Positions 43,163-52,989 of a stretch of DNA of 64,000 bases are shown here, piece after piece; the stretch's first letter is position 1; each line of letters opens with the position of its first letter. The DNA is from Klebsormidium nitens (Eukaryota > Streptophyta > Klebsormidiophyceae > Klebsormidiales > Klebsormidiaceae): contig DF237146.1 of NCBI GenBank assembly GCA_000708835.1, forward strand, positions 85,127 through 149,126. The letters run 5' to 3'. The notes under the pieces were generated by a model, which worked only from the letters and a program-made list of their open reading frames with translations, was not told the DNA's origin and ran no database searches. Both the position numbers and the translations under genes were made by a program.

Positions 43163-44219
43163 GTGAACAAAACCTCGGTTGCAGTCGAATCTTCTTCACT
43201 TCACTGTGAGTTGAGGCGGCAGCAGCAGCGCGTCTTGGCGCTGCTAAGAGGGCGCCATTTTTCTTTCTTTGGAGAAGAAGCTTCTCCATTGGAGCTTGGA
43301 GAAGGAGTTCCCGTGGCCCTCTCTTGGTGGCCTGACAGAATGGATCACCATCTGAAAGCCCTGGTGGTGCTATCGGGAGGACCGGCTGCTCTGAAGGGTT
43401 TCAAGCTCCTACATCAAACAGAGAATAGTCCCATCTGGTGCGAAGTGATTGATGCAGCTCAGGAGGCTCAGCAAGATTCGGAAGCCGTCCTAGTCAAAGA
43501 CAACTACGGCAACGAGTTTCCTCGTCCTGTACCCCTCAAGGATTTGAGCATCGGCTACGGATCCAGGCTGCTGAAAGACCCTCTCATCCAGGCTCTTTTG
43601 AGACAGTGCATCGATGTCTCCCTGTTCTTGCAAGCTGACCTAAACGGAACTAAGGTCGACCCTTCATCCACTCAGTTTGGGGCAGGAGGCTCACAGGCCC
43701 CCAGCAGATTAGGCACACCAAACAGGAAGGAACCTCAATTCGATCCAAGCTTCTGGGAGAAGTTCAAGATTGCTCCAGATGGACCTTCCGAAGAATTCAA
43801 CTTTGATCTGCTGAAAGAAGCGGTCTCTCAGATTGCAATGAGAGGCTCCTTGACTGACTATATGGAGGTTGTGATGCAAGATTACCCTGACATGCAGAAG
43901 TCTTGGAAATCCAAGGCTCGGTATCTCCTAGATGTCTACAAGGAAGCTGATGCAAGGACCGCTAGGCTCATGGCAGCCACGTATTTCTTCGCCTCGAGAA
44001 TCAACTATGTCTCCACAGGTTGCGAGTACATGGCTACGCAGTACTGCGCTGAGGTTAAGGCAGATCTCCGGAAGTTTGGCAAGAGTGAAACCTGGTCCAA
44101 GGATACTGTCCTGAGATAGAGAGCATGATCCGTGAGAAGTTCTTCCACTTCTTGGCCATGGCTGAGAAAGAGCTCTCTAGAGGCAACGTCAAACCGATCA
44201 ATGGATGGGGAGATGCAAG
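43163..44219 (+). pseudogene. Gag-like region of the DIRS element
   Basis: Open from 43163 (MNKTSVAVESSSLHCELRR) to a stop at 44119, about 318 residues, with an acidic-hydrophobic composition and no zinc knuckle. Past the stop, coding quality continues in another frame (PEIESMIREKFFHFLAMAEK) to GDAR and a gtgaga donor at 44220. This matches in phase an acceptor at 44514 leading to GPNKGPGPRGPNRAHEDRS, so the transcript may be spliced. Position before RT, and the family's usual gene order, make this the gag equivalent; there is no sequence motif that proves it. The break near 44105 is another small indel. Confidence 0.5.
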
Positions 44220-44513
44220 GTGAGATCCCCCGTTAATCAGTGAATGATTCTAGTCTTGAGCTGCTGGCTTCAAGCACTTGCAGACAATTCTGAGAAAGAT
44301 GCCTTCTCGAATGAGACGTCGGCGTTACATTTGTTCTGGATGAGTTCCAAGAGCATCCCTTTATTGGGGGACGAAATGTCCAACTGTCATTACATCCAAC
44401 TTCTAAATGAAGCTGCCTTTTGGCTGAAAGTGCTCACAGTCGACCAGCTTGAATAGGGCGGTCGCTTTGCAACAGGCAGGTCATTCTTAATGAAGACCTG
44501 TGATTGCTTGCAG

Positions 44514-45526
44514 GAAGAACGGTCCAAACAAGGGTCCCGGACCGAGAGGTCCCAATCGTGCTCATGAAGACAGAAGCCAAGATGAACGAGATGATCACAC
44601 CTTGGGGAAGAGACCTAGAAGGTAGATAGCCTGACGAAAATCATTCAGAGACATGGTCCAAAGTTGAGCAGTTTGTAAATCCTGATACTTCCAAAAGATT
44701 CAGACTATTAGCTGATGTCGGTTTGCTTAGAGGCAGAAGAGAGGTTAGAGGAATCGATTAAAGTGACAATAGGGACCTGGTGAGCTTCTCAGGAGACGTC
44801 ACTGGATCCCCCGTTATGCTTCTGGATTTTGCATTCAACTCAATTCAGCTCAATTCCCTGTCATTCAGAGATGACATTCACGCACTTCATCAAGAGGCTG
44901 AATTCTGCGATGATCGAACTGCTCGAGCTGACCTGCAACATGAGTAAGCATAGTACAGCAACCTGATGATGCATTCATGATTGTACTTGAACAGGCTGTG
45001 CAACGTCAGTTTCTTGCACTTATGCTGCCTACGCTTTGAAACTGTAAGTGTGCATCATGCGCAAGCGGCTCCTACTGAGCCGTTCATGATGTCCTTTCAT
45101 CAGGTCCACAAGTGATGCAATGATCGAAGACAACCCTGACGATTGCACTGCCCTTTTGTGCAAACGATCTGAGTAAGTACTCTTAGTCCTGATTCCGCTC
45201 ATCTGGATACAATGTTATCCTAGTGATGCCGCACATTGAAGGTGGCGCAATTCATGCCAAGCAGATTAATCGAAATATTCTCATCCGAGATGCACTGCAG
45301 ATTGGACCTGATTGGCCATCTCACACACTCTTGTACCAAAAATAGGCCACTGCTCAAAAATGCAGATCATCAAAAAAGTCCCTTATCCCAGCAAGACCCG
45401 AAAGAACCCCTCGTACCTCTGATCACAAGAATCCGGGGTAAGCAGCTACCTGACCTGTCTAAGGTGCAATTTGATATTCAAAGAGACTAAAAGCCTCACA
45501 TATTAGCTCCAATTAGCCGAGCTAGC
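44514..45526 (+). other. Inter-gag/RT segment of the DIRS element with several possible introns
   Basis: Following the gag region, GT-AG pairs at 44944/44994, 45044/45103 and 45173/45223 fit one reading with agreeing phases, from an ATG at 44871 to a TGA at 45239 (about 70 codons). A competing reading of 44869-44945 continues the gag frame to a TAA. I cannot choose between them. Confidence 0.3.
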
Positions 45527-48012
45527 TTGACGCATTACCTTGGATCATTCCGAGAGAATACGGCGCAGGACTTCGAAGTATCAACTGCAACTCATAGAGT
45601 CTCGAATGATTACAGGGGTCAGGAAGAAACGCGATTCGACCCAGGGCCTTTACTGGAAGGCTTGAGCTTTGAAGCCGAAGAAGAGGAGTCACTTGAGAAG
45701 AGTACTTCCGAGTCTCCAAGCGAGGAGGTTGACTGCGAAGCAGATCCGCTCATTCCCGATTCTGCAACCGAGCCGAATAAGTTTCGACCAAGTCTAACAA
45801 AGCTCTGCACTTTTGAAGAGGTACCAGCCATTCCGGTCAGAGCTCCCTTCGACTACGACTCGGAAACCCTCAGGGACGGGGTGAGAGCGGTCCTCGCTGA
45901 AGTAGACGCATTTGGCCAAGGCAAACACGAACTAAATGAAGAGGCGGACCTGGCCTGGCTCAAAGATGTCAAAAGGAACGTCCTCGATCCCGATCAGTTT
46001 AGGGCAGGAAACTTCAATGAAACTCTCCCCGCTTGGGAGGAGCTCCTGAAGTACTCCAAGAGAAAGACCTCAAAGTTGGTTTTGGGAGCCCTGAAAGACG
46101 GCCTGAAGCCGTCGTTTGAAGGAACGGAGAAAGCTCTCGATTCCAAGAGGAAAGTGGTGAGAGCCATGCTCCACCAAACAGCTCTAAAAAGGGAAGTGAA
46201 CTCCTTCCTCAGCGGCAAATTTCCCAGCAGAGTGGAGTTCTCCAACCATCAATCAGCAGAGGACAACGCGGACTTTGTCTGGAATGAAGTCAAGAATAAC
46301 TTGGCATCCGGAGCGATCTCGGCCTACCCCAAGGGAAGCAAGCCCAAGGTGGTGAACCCGATTGGTGTGGTTTTCAATCCCAAGCCTAGAAAGATCCTCA
46401 ACGCTCGCTACATCAACCTCTTCATGAAGAAATACGACTTCAACTACGAGAAGCTCCGTGACATCCTCGTGTTTCTTAGGAAGGAGGGTTTCACGGCAAC
46501 TTGGGACCTCAAGTCTGGCTATTTCCATGTGCTCATTCATCCAGACTTTCGAACCTACTTTGGATTCAAGGTGGGCGAAGTCTACTTCCACTACAACGTT
46601 GTGAGCTTTGGCTATGCTCAAGCGTGCTACTTCTACACCGTGATTTCCTCCTCGAATTGCGAGCAAGAGGAGTCTACGTTTCGGGTTACGTGGACGACGG
46701 ACTGACGGCGAGCCAAGACAAAGCAAACTGCAGGTGGATCCTTGTCAAGATTCTCAAGCTTCTCACGCTTCTAGGGGCTCACTTCAGCATCCCAAAGTGT
46801 CTCTTGGAGCCTGCTCAGGTTGCCGATTGGCTCGGCTTTGTCGTGGACTCTCTTCACGAGCTCTTCCGGATCTCGGAGAAGAAAAAGCTCAAAGTTGTAG
46901 CAGTTCTGAAGCAGATTCTCGAGGCGAACGACGTCACGGCCCGGATGCTCGCCTCCATGGCAGGGAAACTCGTCTCCTTAGGCCCGGCAATGCTTCCCGC
47001 ATCCTTGTTCAGCCGTCCGCTTTTTGCAGCCATGCAAGGAAAGCTGAGCTGGGACGAGGTTTTCCAGAACCCAAATGAAGTAAAAGAAAGTGCCCGGCTC
47101 TTCTTGGAAAACTTCGATCGGTGGAACGGAAGGAGGTGGCACACTTTCCCGGTAACCCTTCAAACTTCATCTGATGCTTCAGACGTCGGATTTGGGGGTT
47201 TCGTCCAGTTCCCCGGCAAAGCCAAACTGCAGATCGCCGGGACTTTCTCCCAAGAGGAAGCAGCTCTGTCGAGCACAGCTCGGGAGATGAAGGGCCTTTT
47301 GAAGACCCTCCAAGCCGCCCTACAGGCTGCCGGACCGTCGGCCATCAGGAACTCCTGCTTGGTTCTCACGACTGACAATCGAGGGGCGACCTATGCTATT
47401 AATAGCATGCGAAGCAGCAGCCCTGACGTCAACAAGATCCTGCAAGATTTCTTCCTCTTCTCGTGCGAAAACGGGGTGGACGTCAAGGCCTACTGGAAGC
47501 CGCGGGAGGAGATGCAAGAAGAGGATGCACTGAGTCGTTTCCCGGATGCCTCTGACTGGGGTCTGAGCTCCCCTCTCTTCCAGAAAGTGACGGCCTGGTT
47601 TGGCGTTAAACCCTCCGTGGACCTCTTTGCGTCTGACATCTGGCACGTGACAGAGAAGTTCGTCTCGAAGGAATTCACACCCGGCTGCCTCGCCGTGGAC
47701 GCACTGAATCAAGACTGGCGGCAGCTGCTCAAGGAAGGGGACTGGGCCTGGATGTTCCCCCCTCTGAGGCACGTGGCACAAGCAATCCGTCTGATCGAGA
47801 AGTTCAGGATCAACGGCATTCTGATCGTGCCGCGCAGGAACGCGACGAACTGGTGGCACGTCATGCACAGCTGGGATCTCGCCTCCCCGCCCGAGCCAGT
47901 AGAGCTGCCCAGGAGCGAGTCGACTTGCGATCCCAGCCTGAGAGTGCCAGAAAGCGTGGTCAATCCAGCGTACTTCTCGCTTAGTGCAATAAAGATCGAG
48001 TGGAGGAACTAA
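45527..48012 (+). pseudogene. Reverse transcriptase-RNase H of the DIRS element, one frameshift
   Basis: An acidic leader (about residues 1-150) precedes the RT. RT landmarks in order: NPIGVVFNPKPRKILNARYI, TWDLKSGYFHVLIH (first catalytic Asp), FGYAQACYFYT, then after a frame change VSGYVDDG (YxDD box, second and third Asp). RNase H follows with SSDASDVGFGG, TDNRGATYAI and EEDALSRF. The C-terminal extension has VDLFASDIWHVTEKFVS and WAWMFPPLRHVA, typical of DIRS/Ngaro polyproteins. The first frame ends at 46705 and the second is usable from about 46650; loss of one base near the ACC-GTGATTTC codons accounts for it. The enzyme would copy element RNA into DNA. As it stands the polyprotein is not continuous. 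Confidence 0.85.
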
Positions 48013-48308
48013 CATACAAACACAGTTTCCAGTGCTTAGTTTTCGAGCGGATGTAGCACGACCGCCCAGAACGGTAGCACAAGGCCCCACTAGTCGCTCA
48101 GACATGCACGGTGAAGTCGAAGTTGGTGCGATGCGCTTCCGTTTCATAACCTTTATGGTCTTAGGTCTGGCATCTTGAATGATCAGCAACTGTGCACAAT
48201 TCCAAGCTGTTCGGTTAGACATGCTGAAAGGTCGCAAGATCGCATCATACACCTGAGCATGACGTGAGACGTGCTAATTGCATGCTCGTTCGAGGATAAA
48301 TCCCTATC

Positions 48309-49155
48309 TTAACGCGGCCGCAGTAGTCGGTCTTTCTGTACTACTGTTTCCCATATCTCCTCTACGTAGAGCTTGAAAGCACTCAGAGACTTATGTCGTG
48401 TCTTTTCCATTAACTCTCGGATGCTGTAGTTGAAACTCAAGGCCTCGTGCTGGATGGAAGAGCGCCGGAAGCTGTGTAAAGTCTCGCCCTCAAACAGCCC
48501 GGCAGCCCGCAAATGCTTCTGCAATCTCTTACGCAGAGTGCCCGAACTTATCGGGCCTGGTGCATAGCCTTTCCTATCTCGAGTCATGCACCGAAACAAA
48601 CAACCATCCTCCTCTATCTCGTATCCTAATCGTTCAAGCGCTGTGATTAGCTGAGCACTCGCCTCCAGGAAAGACAAACGGGCGGAACTTTCTGGGCTGG
48701 TGAGCGGAATCCGTGCCGACGGTTCTTGCCGCACGGTTTTCGACCAACCAGGAAGAGCGACCCCCTCCACCCGTTCACCTGTCTGTGCAGTAACTCCCCG
48801 CATTCTTTATCGCGGGCCCTGGACTCCCAAAGGTATAAGAACGCTGCACGATCCATCAGCAGATTGCATTGGTCGAGCCCGGTGCTGCAGGCAATTCCCC
48901 CCCCGAGAAAAGCTAATAGGTGATCCAGTTTCTCCTCTGAGAACACCTTGGCTCTTTTCTCTCGGACTCCTGCGTCGTGCAGCAAGACGGTGTAACCGTC
49001 ACGGTAAGATTTGACAAGCTCGGAACGGCCAGGATTGGCTGGCCCCTCAAAACCCATCAGCGTGTAGCTGCGCGAGATATGACTGACAGAATTCTTAACA
49101 GCGCTTGCTGACAGAACGTGCTCTCCAGTCTTGGGATTCACGGTACGACTCTCCC
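48309..49155 (-). pseudogene. Tyrosine recombinase of the DIRS element, inverted, frameshifted
   Basis: On the opposite strand to RT and convergent with it. The N-terminal part (about 49141 to 48780) has the SAM-like core-binding half (EEKLDHLLAFLGGG, LYLWESRARDKECGELL, with a candidate catalytic Arg). After a slip at a run of five G near 48775, the catalytic half reads ETLHSFRRSSIQHEA (HxxR box), TRHKSLSAFKLYVEE (second His/Lys position and nucleophile Tyr) and stops at 48309. It would integrate circular cDNA by strand exchange. There is no in-frame ATG before a stop just upstream of 49141, so the first exon or N-terminus is missing. A piece that could supply it is seen at 52560-52870. Confidence 0.75.
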
Positions 49156-49661
49156 CTTATGTACAGTTTGTAGGTAAACTGAAGCACAGGTTTAGCAGTA
49201 CAAACCTAGCTAAACCCTCTGAACCCTGAGAAGGGCGGTCGCGCATGCGTCGCGGCCGCGGATCCGCTCTGCCGGGTCGATCCGCGATCGTCCGGGATCA
49301 GATCCCATATATGGCTATAGCTGGCTGTCTTCCTGATAAATTTGAGAGACAGGCTGAGACAGGCTGACGGATGGCGGTTGCAATTCCGCCCCCTTCAGTG
49401 AAACGTGGCCGCCAGGCGCTCTGCCGCGCAAGCGTACGCGCCTTCCGGCCGCCACCTTGGTGGCCTCGACATAATGCAGTCTGATCATCCTTTTGCCAGA
49501 TACGAGCGCGCCAGCTCTACTGACGCCTGCAAACTTGTGCACCCAAAAATAGTAGAAGATTGTCTTCAAAGCTGCCAGTGGCCTGAGCCACACTGAGTGA
49601 GACGTCAAGACGTGGCGCGCTTTCCGACGGCTCAGCAAAGAACAAAGATAACCGGGAAGGG
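49156..49661. other. Intergenic between DIRS remnant and CACTA-type element
   Basis: About 500 bp with a GCGGCCGC at 49250 in CpG-rich sequence (49235-49300). With the neighbouring 434-bp insertion removed, this would lie about 430 bp before the copy 11 start, in line with the other F-box promoters. Confidence 0.4.
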
Positions 49662-49664
49662 AGT

Positions 49665-50098
49665 CACTACATTGACCATCCCGTTGTCAAAAAGCGCACT
49701 TTAACTAGGTACATTTCGGGGTCCCGAACTTTCCGCTGGCTGGGGCTGGCACCGTCCGATGAGTGCCACGTATAGGGACCGAGTCCAAGTCTGTCAGAAT
49801 TGCACTTGTACACTGCGGCAGTACTTTCTCCGTCGAGTGTACTCGGAAAATTCAAGGTTACAAGAATTCACCGTCGGCAGGTTTATCCTAGCTGGCGGTA
49901 CTAGCCNNNNNNNNNNNNNNNNNNNNNNNNNNNNNNNNNNNNNNNNNNNNNNNNNNNNNNNNNNNNNNNNNNNNNNNNNNNNNNNNCCAGTTCAATTCCG
50001 TACATTTGACGTGGCCCCGCTGGATGAACAGCCCCGTATCTTGCGGGCCCCGGGCAAATCGTAGTGCGCTTTTTGACAACCGGCCGGACAATGTAGTG
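49665..50098. mobile_element. Non-autonomous CACTA-type (CMC/EnSpm-like) DNA transposon
   Basis: Terminal inverted repeats of about 36 bp with four mismatches. The left begins CACTACATTGACC at 49665. The right ends GGACAATGTAGTG at 50098. The inner 18 bp, GTTGTCAAAAAGCGCACT, are perfectly inverted. The CACTA termini are flanked by the 3-bp direct repeat AGT (49662-49664 and 50099-50101), the target duplication length of this superfamily. The interior is non-coding and contains an 80-N gap. It lies 14 bp upstream of the ATG of F-box copy 11. Confidence 0.85.
49907..49986. other. Assembly gap inside the CACTA-type element
   Basis: 80 N in the middle of an inverted-repeat element, a typical place for assembly to fail. 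Confidence 1.
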
Positions 50099-50114
50099 AG
50101 TACGAGAGGCCGGT

Positions 50115-51020
50115 ATGGCCCACGGGGCAGCGACGTCTGTCTCTTCTTTGAGCGACCTTCCAGGCGACGTCGTTGTGACTATTCTCCGCAAGCTAGCAGC
50201 CACCGACCCGTGCTCCTTGCTGCCTGCCACGTGTGCCTGCAAAGCCTTCCGTCAGCAAGTGGAGGACAACCCTAGTATCTGGAAGCAAGCCTTCTTTGGC
50301 AAGGAGTCAGTGGGCGAAGACCGTGTCAGAGAAGAGCAGCTTGAAGACGTGGTGATGTCTCTCGGTGGATATGAGCGGCTCGTGAAGGCTTGCACTTGGG
50401 GAGAATGCCCGGAACGCATGAGGTCATCTGAACAAACCTGGAGAGACTGGTTGCTGTGGTGCGATTTCTCTCAGTACTTACTGGACGACAGGTTACCGGA
50501 TTGTTTCCCGGGAGTGACCAAGAACCTGATCGTCTTTAGAGAGCAGGGGCGACTTCTCCTTTGGGGCATTTTGACCTAGAATACTTATGGGCCGAAATTT
50601 TCGAATTGCAAGCGAGAGGAAAGGGGCGACTTCGAATGGATCGGAACGCGTCAAGGCAATGATCACATTGAACTTTTCCTGAGAACTTCTAGTTTTGAAA
50701 CAGTCAACTGTGGCGGCGCTAGCTCAGACAGATCAAGCGAAGTAGGACGAGTAAGAGTTTCTGAAAGCGGACATATGGTTACTGGACCAGTGTCGATGGA
50801 AATATACCTGTTTCCAGACCGCATGGCAGAACCATGTCCTTTTAATGCACCAATGTCAATGCTCAAAGGATCGAGGGCTTGGAAGTGCAGACTGAAATCT
50901 AAGAAAAATGAGGACTTCGGGTTTCAGCTGAGCGGTACTTTTTACGTGCTTTACCCAAAAACAGAAGAATCCACAAAAGCTCCGGCGCTTCCGGCAACGG
51001 ACGTATGCCCAATCTTGTGA
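50115..51020 (+). pseudogene. F-box family copy 11 with one in-frame TAG
   Basis: Reads from the ATG at 50115 through SDLPGDVVVTILRKLAATDP (F-box, LPATCACKAFRQQVEDN, IWKQAFFG), GGYERLVKAC and LIVFREQGRLLLWGILT to a TAG at 50577-50579. The same frame is then open without another stop to 51020 and carries the rest of the family: DHIELFLRTSSFETV, GPVSMEIYLFPD, FQLSGTFYVLYP. So a single nonsense codon at about residue 155 of about 301 splits an otherwise complete gene. The N-terminus is about 11 residues longer than in paralogues. A CACTA element ends 17 bp upstream, which probably disrupts the 5' region. Truncated product, recent pseudogene, read-through or sequence error are all possible. Confidence 0.7.
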
Positions 51021-52149
51021 TCAAAAGAAGAATCTTCTAGCAGATAAAGAGCCTCGTATTCTTTCTATCCTTAGAGGGGCGTCTCGTTCCTTGTGGCCGT
51101 AAAGATTATTATTAAGTAGCTCATGGAACGTCGGATTTCGAGCTGTTACCAGGTTTGGCAGTGCACCGATCGCGCTACCCAAAAGCTCTCTGTTATACCT
51201 ATTGACTGGTAGAATTAAGAGTCGGCCCCCGCCAGATGTTGCGTCATGTCGGCCACTCCTTACGAATGCTGTCGTCAGTGCTGAAATATACGTTTTCCGT
51301 TCATAGAGAAACAGAGATCGTGAGTCCATCTGGGCGCGAACTACTCGACGTCCCTGCTCTTCGCTCAGCAACTTGCTGTCCGTTGAGATCGACGGCGTAT
51401 AACAACAAAACGTGCACGTATGCCAACAAAATATGCTACACGGTGCATGTAATCAGGACTCCCTTGTCGAGTCTCGACCAGCAACGTCGTTCCAAATGGA
51501 TGAATTTGCTGGCTGTGACGCTGTCATGAATGTGGCTGCAACAACCGTTATAGCATGCTGAGTGGTATTAAAAGTGTGCACCTTTCGTCGGTTGCGTGGC
51601 ACATGTGACAGTCGAAGAAATCTAGGTGCTGAAAGACTTCAATTACAAATCAGAGCAATCTGGACTCTCATAGAGTTGGATCTATACAAGTCAATATGTG
51701 ATTGGATAAATTAAGCGGGTGAAAACGGGTCACACAAACCAGCACTATAATAAAGCTACCAGTCATGCAGCCCGACTTCTACAAACAGCGGCCGTTGCTT
51801 GCCTTGTCCGAGGCTCGCATTCCCAGCTCTGGCATGGCTTGCAACAAGCGGACAGATCCATCAGATACGGTTATGGAAGCATTCGGGGTATACACATAGC
51901 GCCATTGATGTGTTTGCGAGTAAGGGGCCGATCACTTGCAACATCCGTCGATTGCTTTGGAATATGACGCCTTGCTGCAAAGTGTTCGAAATTCTAACAG
52001 AAAATCCAAGGTATCCAATCCCTAAGAGCTTTGCTAATGGGACGCACCATATCCAAATCTCGAGGTTATTGAACAAGGCCTGGATGACCTTGACCCTGCT
52101 TTTGTCTTGCAAACGGTGAAGCTTGATGTCTTTGACGTCATATTGCGTT
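51021..52149. repeat. Intergenic; right part is duplicated at 59.1 kb
   Basis: From about 51640 to the end of the F-box fragment, the sequence parallels 59090-59910 (shared blocks GGCCGTTGCTTGCCTTGT, GGCTCGCATTCCCA, GGCATGGCTTGCAACAAGC). It is thus the 3' flank of copies 12 and 13. No coding region seen. Confidence 0.6.
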
Positions 52150-52427
52150 TTAGGTATGCGGCTTGTTTTCCCAGCAGACTCTCCAGTGGGGCTCCTTCCT
52201 AGAGTCAAATTTCAGATAGGTAAACAGTTCACAGGGCAATTTCGCCTTCCCTCTATGACGCTTCGAATTTGTCCACAGATAGCCGCGCAACGAATAGCAT
52301 GTTCCGTTCTTGTGATCCACCCAAGCCTCTTTGGAGCTAAAAGTCTCGCAGCGGCAGACTGTAGAATGTTTTTCCAGCGCGGGTGCCCTTGTCTCGGAAG
52401 GCGGAAAGGTGTAGAATTCCACAGACT
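52150..52427 (-). pseudogene. F-box family copy 12, C-terminal half only
   Basis: In minus orientation the homology begins exactly at the edge of a transposon terminus with SVEFYTFPPSETRAPALEK. It runs through FSSKEAWVDHKNGTCYSLRGY to the end ENKPHT, matching the C-terminus of copy 13 (59632). The N-terminal F-box half is absent; the adjacent sequence (52428 upward) is the 126-bp element end also present at 20935. It is the natural complement of copy 2 at 21826-22444. Confidence 0.75.
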
Positions 52428-52968
52428 ATTCCCAAGGGAATGAACTTTAGCATTCCTTTCTTTATTCTAGTGAAACGTCCAACGTCAGATGGATGGACGG
52501 TTTGGGGCAAGGACGGTCAGGGTTCGCTCTTCTGATGCCGCACTTCTCGCCCCAAGAACACAATTGTCCCCAAGACAACTCTTATTGACAAATAATGGGT
52601 TCGCGTTTTACAGGGCTGCTTTCCAAGCCGTCTGCCGCAATCACGTCCTAGAAACTCGTGGGCTCTGCGCGAAAGCTTCGTCCTCCGACCAGGCAAGGTG
52701 GTCCGAATCAGAGACGTTGGAGCGTTACGAGCGTTCTCTGTCTGAGGTAGTGGCAGTAGCGGATCGAGCCACAACCGCCGAGAATGTCTCAGGTCGGAAG
52801 CGGGTTTTTGAAGAGTTGACCCGTTTTCTGGAGAAGAACGCTTACGGAGTCACCACTTCTGCAGCCTGGAAGGCTAGCGGAAGATCAGCACTTGGTTTGT
52901 CTCTTTGTCTGGCCGGCGCCCTTGTGGGGCATTCGGTGCATTGTAACGTGCCATTGTCAACGGATTGA
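52424..52968 (-). mobile_element. 3' end of a second DIRS/kangaroo-like element, with recombinase N-terminus
   Basis: The first 126 bp (52424-52549) equal the end of the 21-kb derivative. Further in, the plus strand reads AVCRNHVLETRGLC and then ETLERYERSLSEVVAVADRA and RKRVFEELTRFLEKNAYGV, which looks like the SAM-like DNA-binding start of a tyrosine recombinase, the part missing from the 48-kb copy. A plus-strand recombinase near the 3' end is what a minus-oriented kangaroo-type element predicts. The family resemblance is by eye and stops after about 52870. Confidence 0.5.
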
Positions 52969-52989
52969 GTGGTGGGGCAATTGCAACTG

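Larger units (their letters stand above)
42967..49155 (+). mobile_element. DIRS/kangaroo-like tyrosine-recombinase retrotransposon, defective
   Basis: The 5' end is set at 42967 by the match with the terminus of the 21-kb derivative (TAAGGAATGCGGGCCGTCCG). Order: gag-like region, RT-RNase H (both +), then a tyrosine recombinase on the opposite strand, convergent with RT. RT plus tyrosine recombinase instead of a DDE integrase defines the DIRS order; an inverted recombinase gene is, as I recall, the layout of Volvox kangaroo. I see no long terminal repeats. All three coding regions carry at least one frame break. The 3' terminus (the 126-bp block at 52424-52549) is absent, and the recombinase N-terminus is missing beyond about 49155, so the copy is 3'-truncated. 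Confidence 0.8.

Noticed and set aside
44871-45239. Separate four-exon mini-gene inside the DIRS element
   Set aside because: All phases agree, but a competing continuation of the gag frame exists and the product is short and unrecognised, so it is kept only as a possibility.
47320-48252. 310-codon minus-strand frame
   Set aside because: It is the antisense shadow of the RT-RNase H region, which has clear catalytic motifs on the plus strand.
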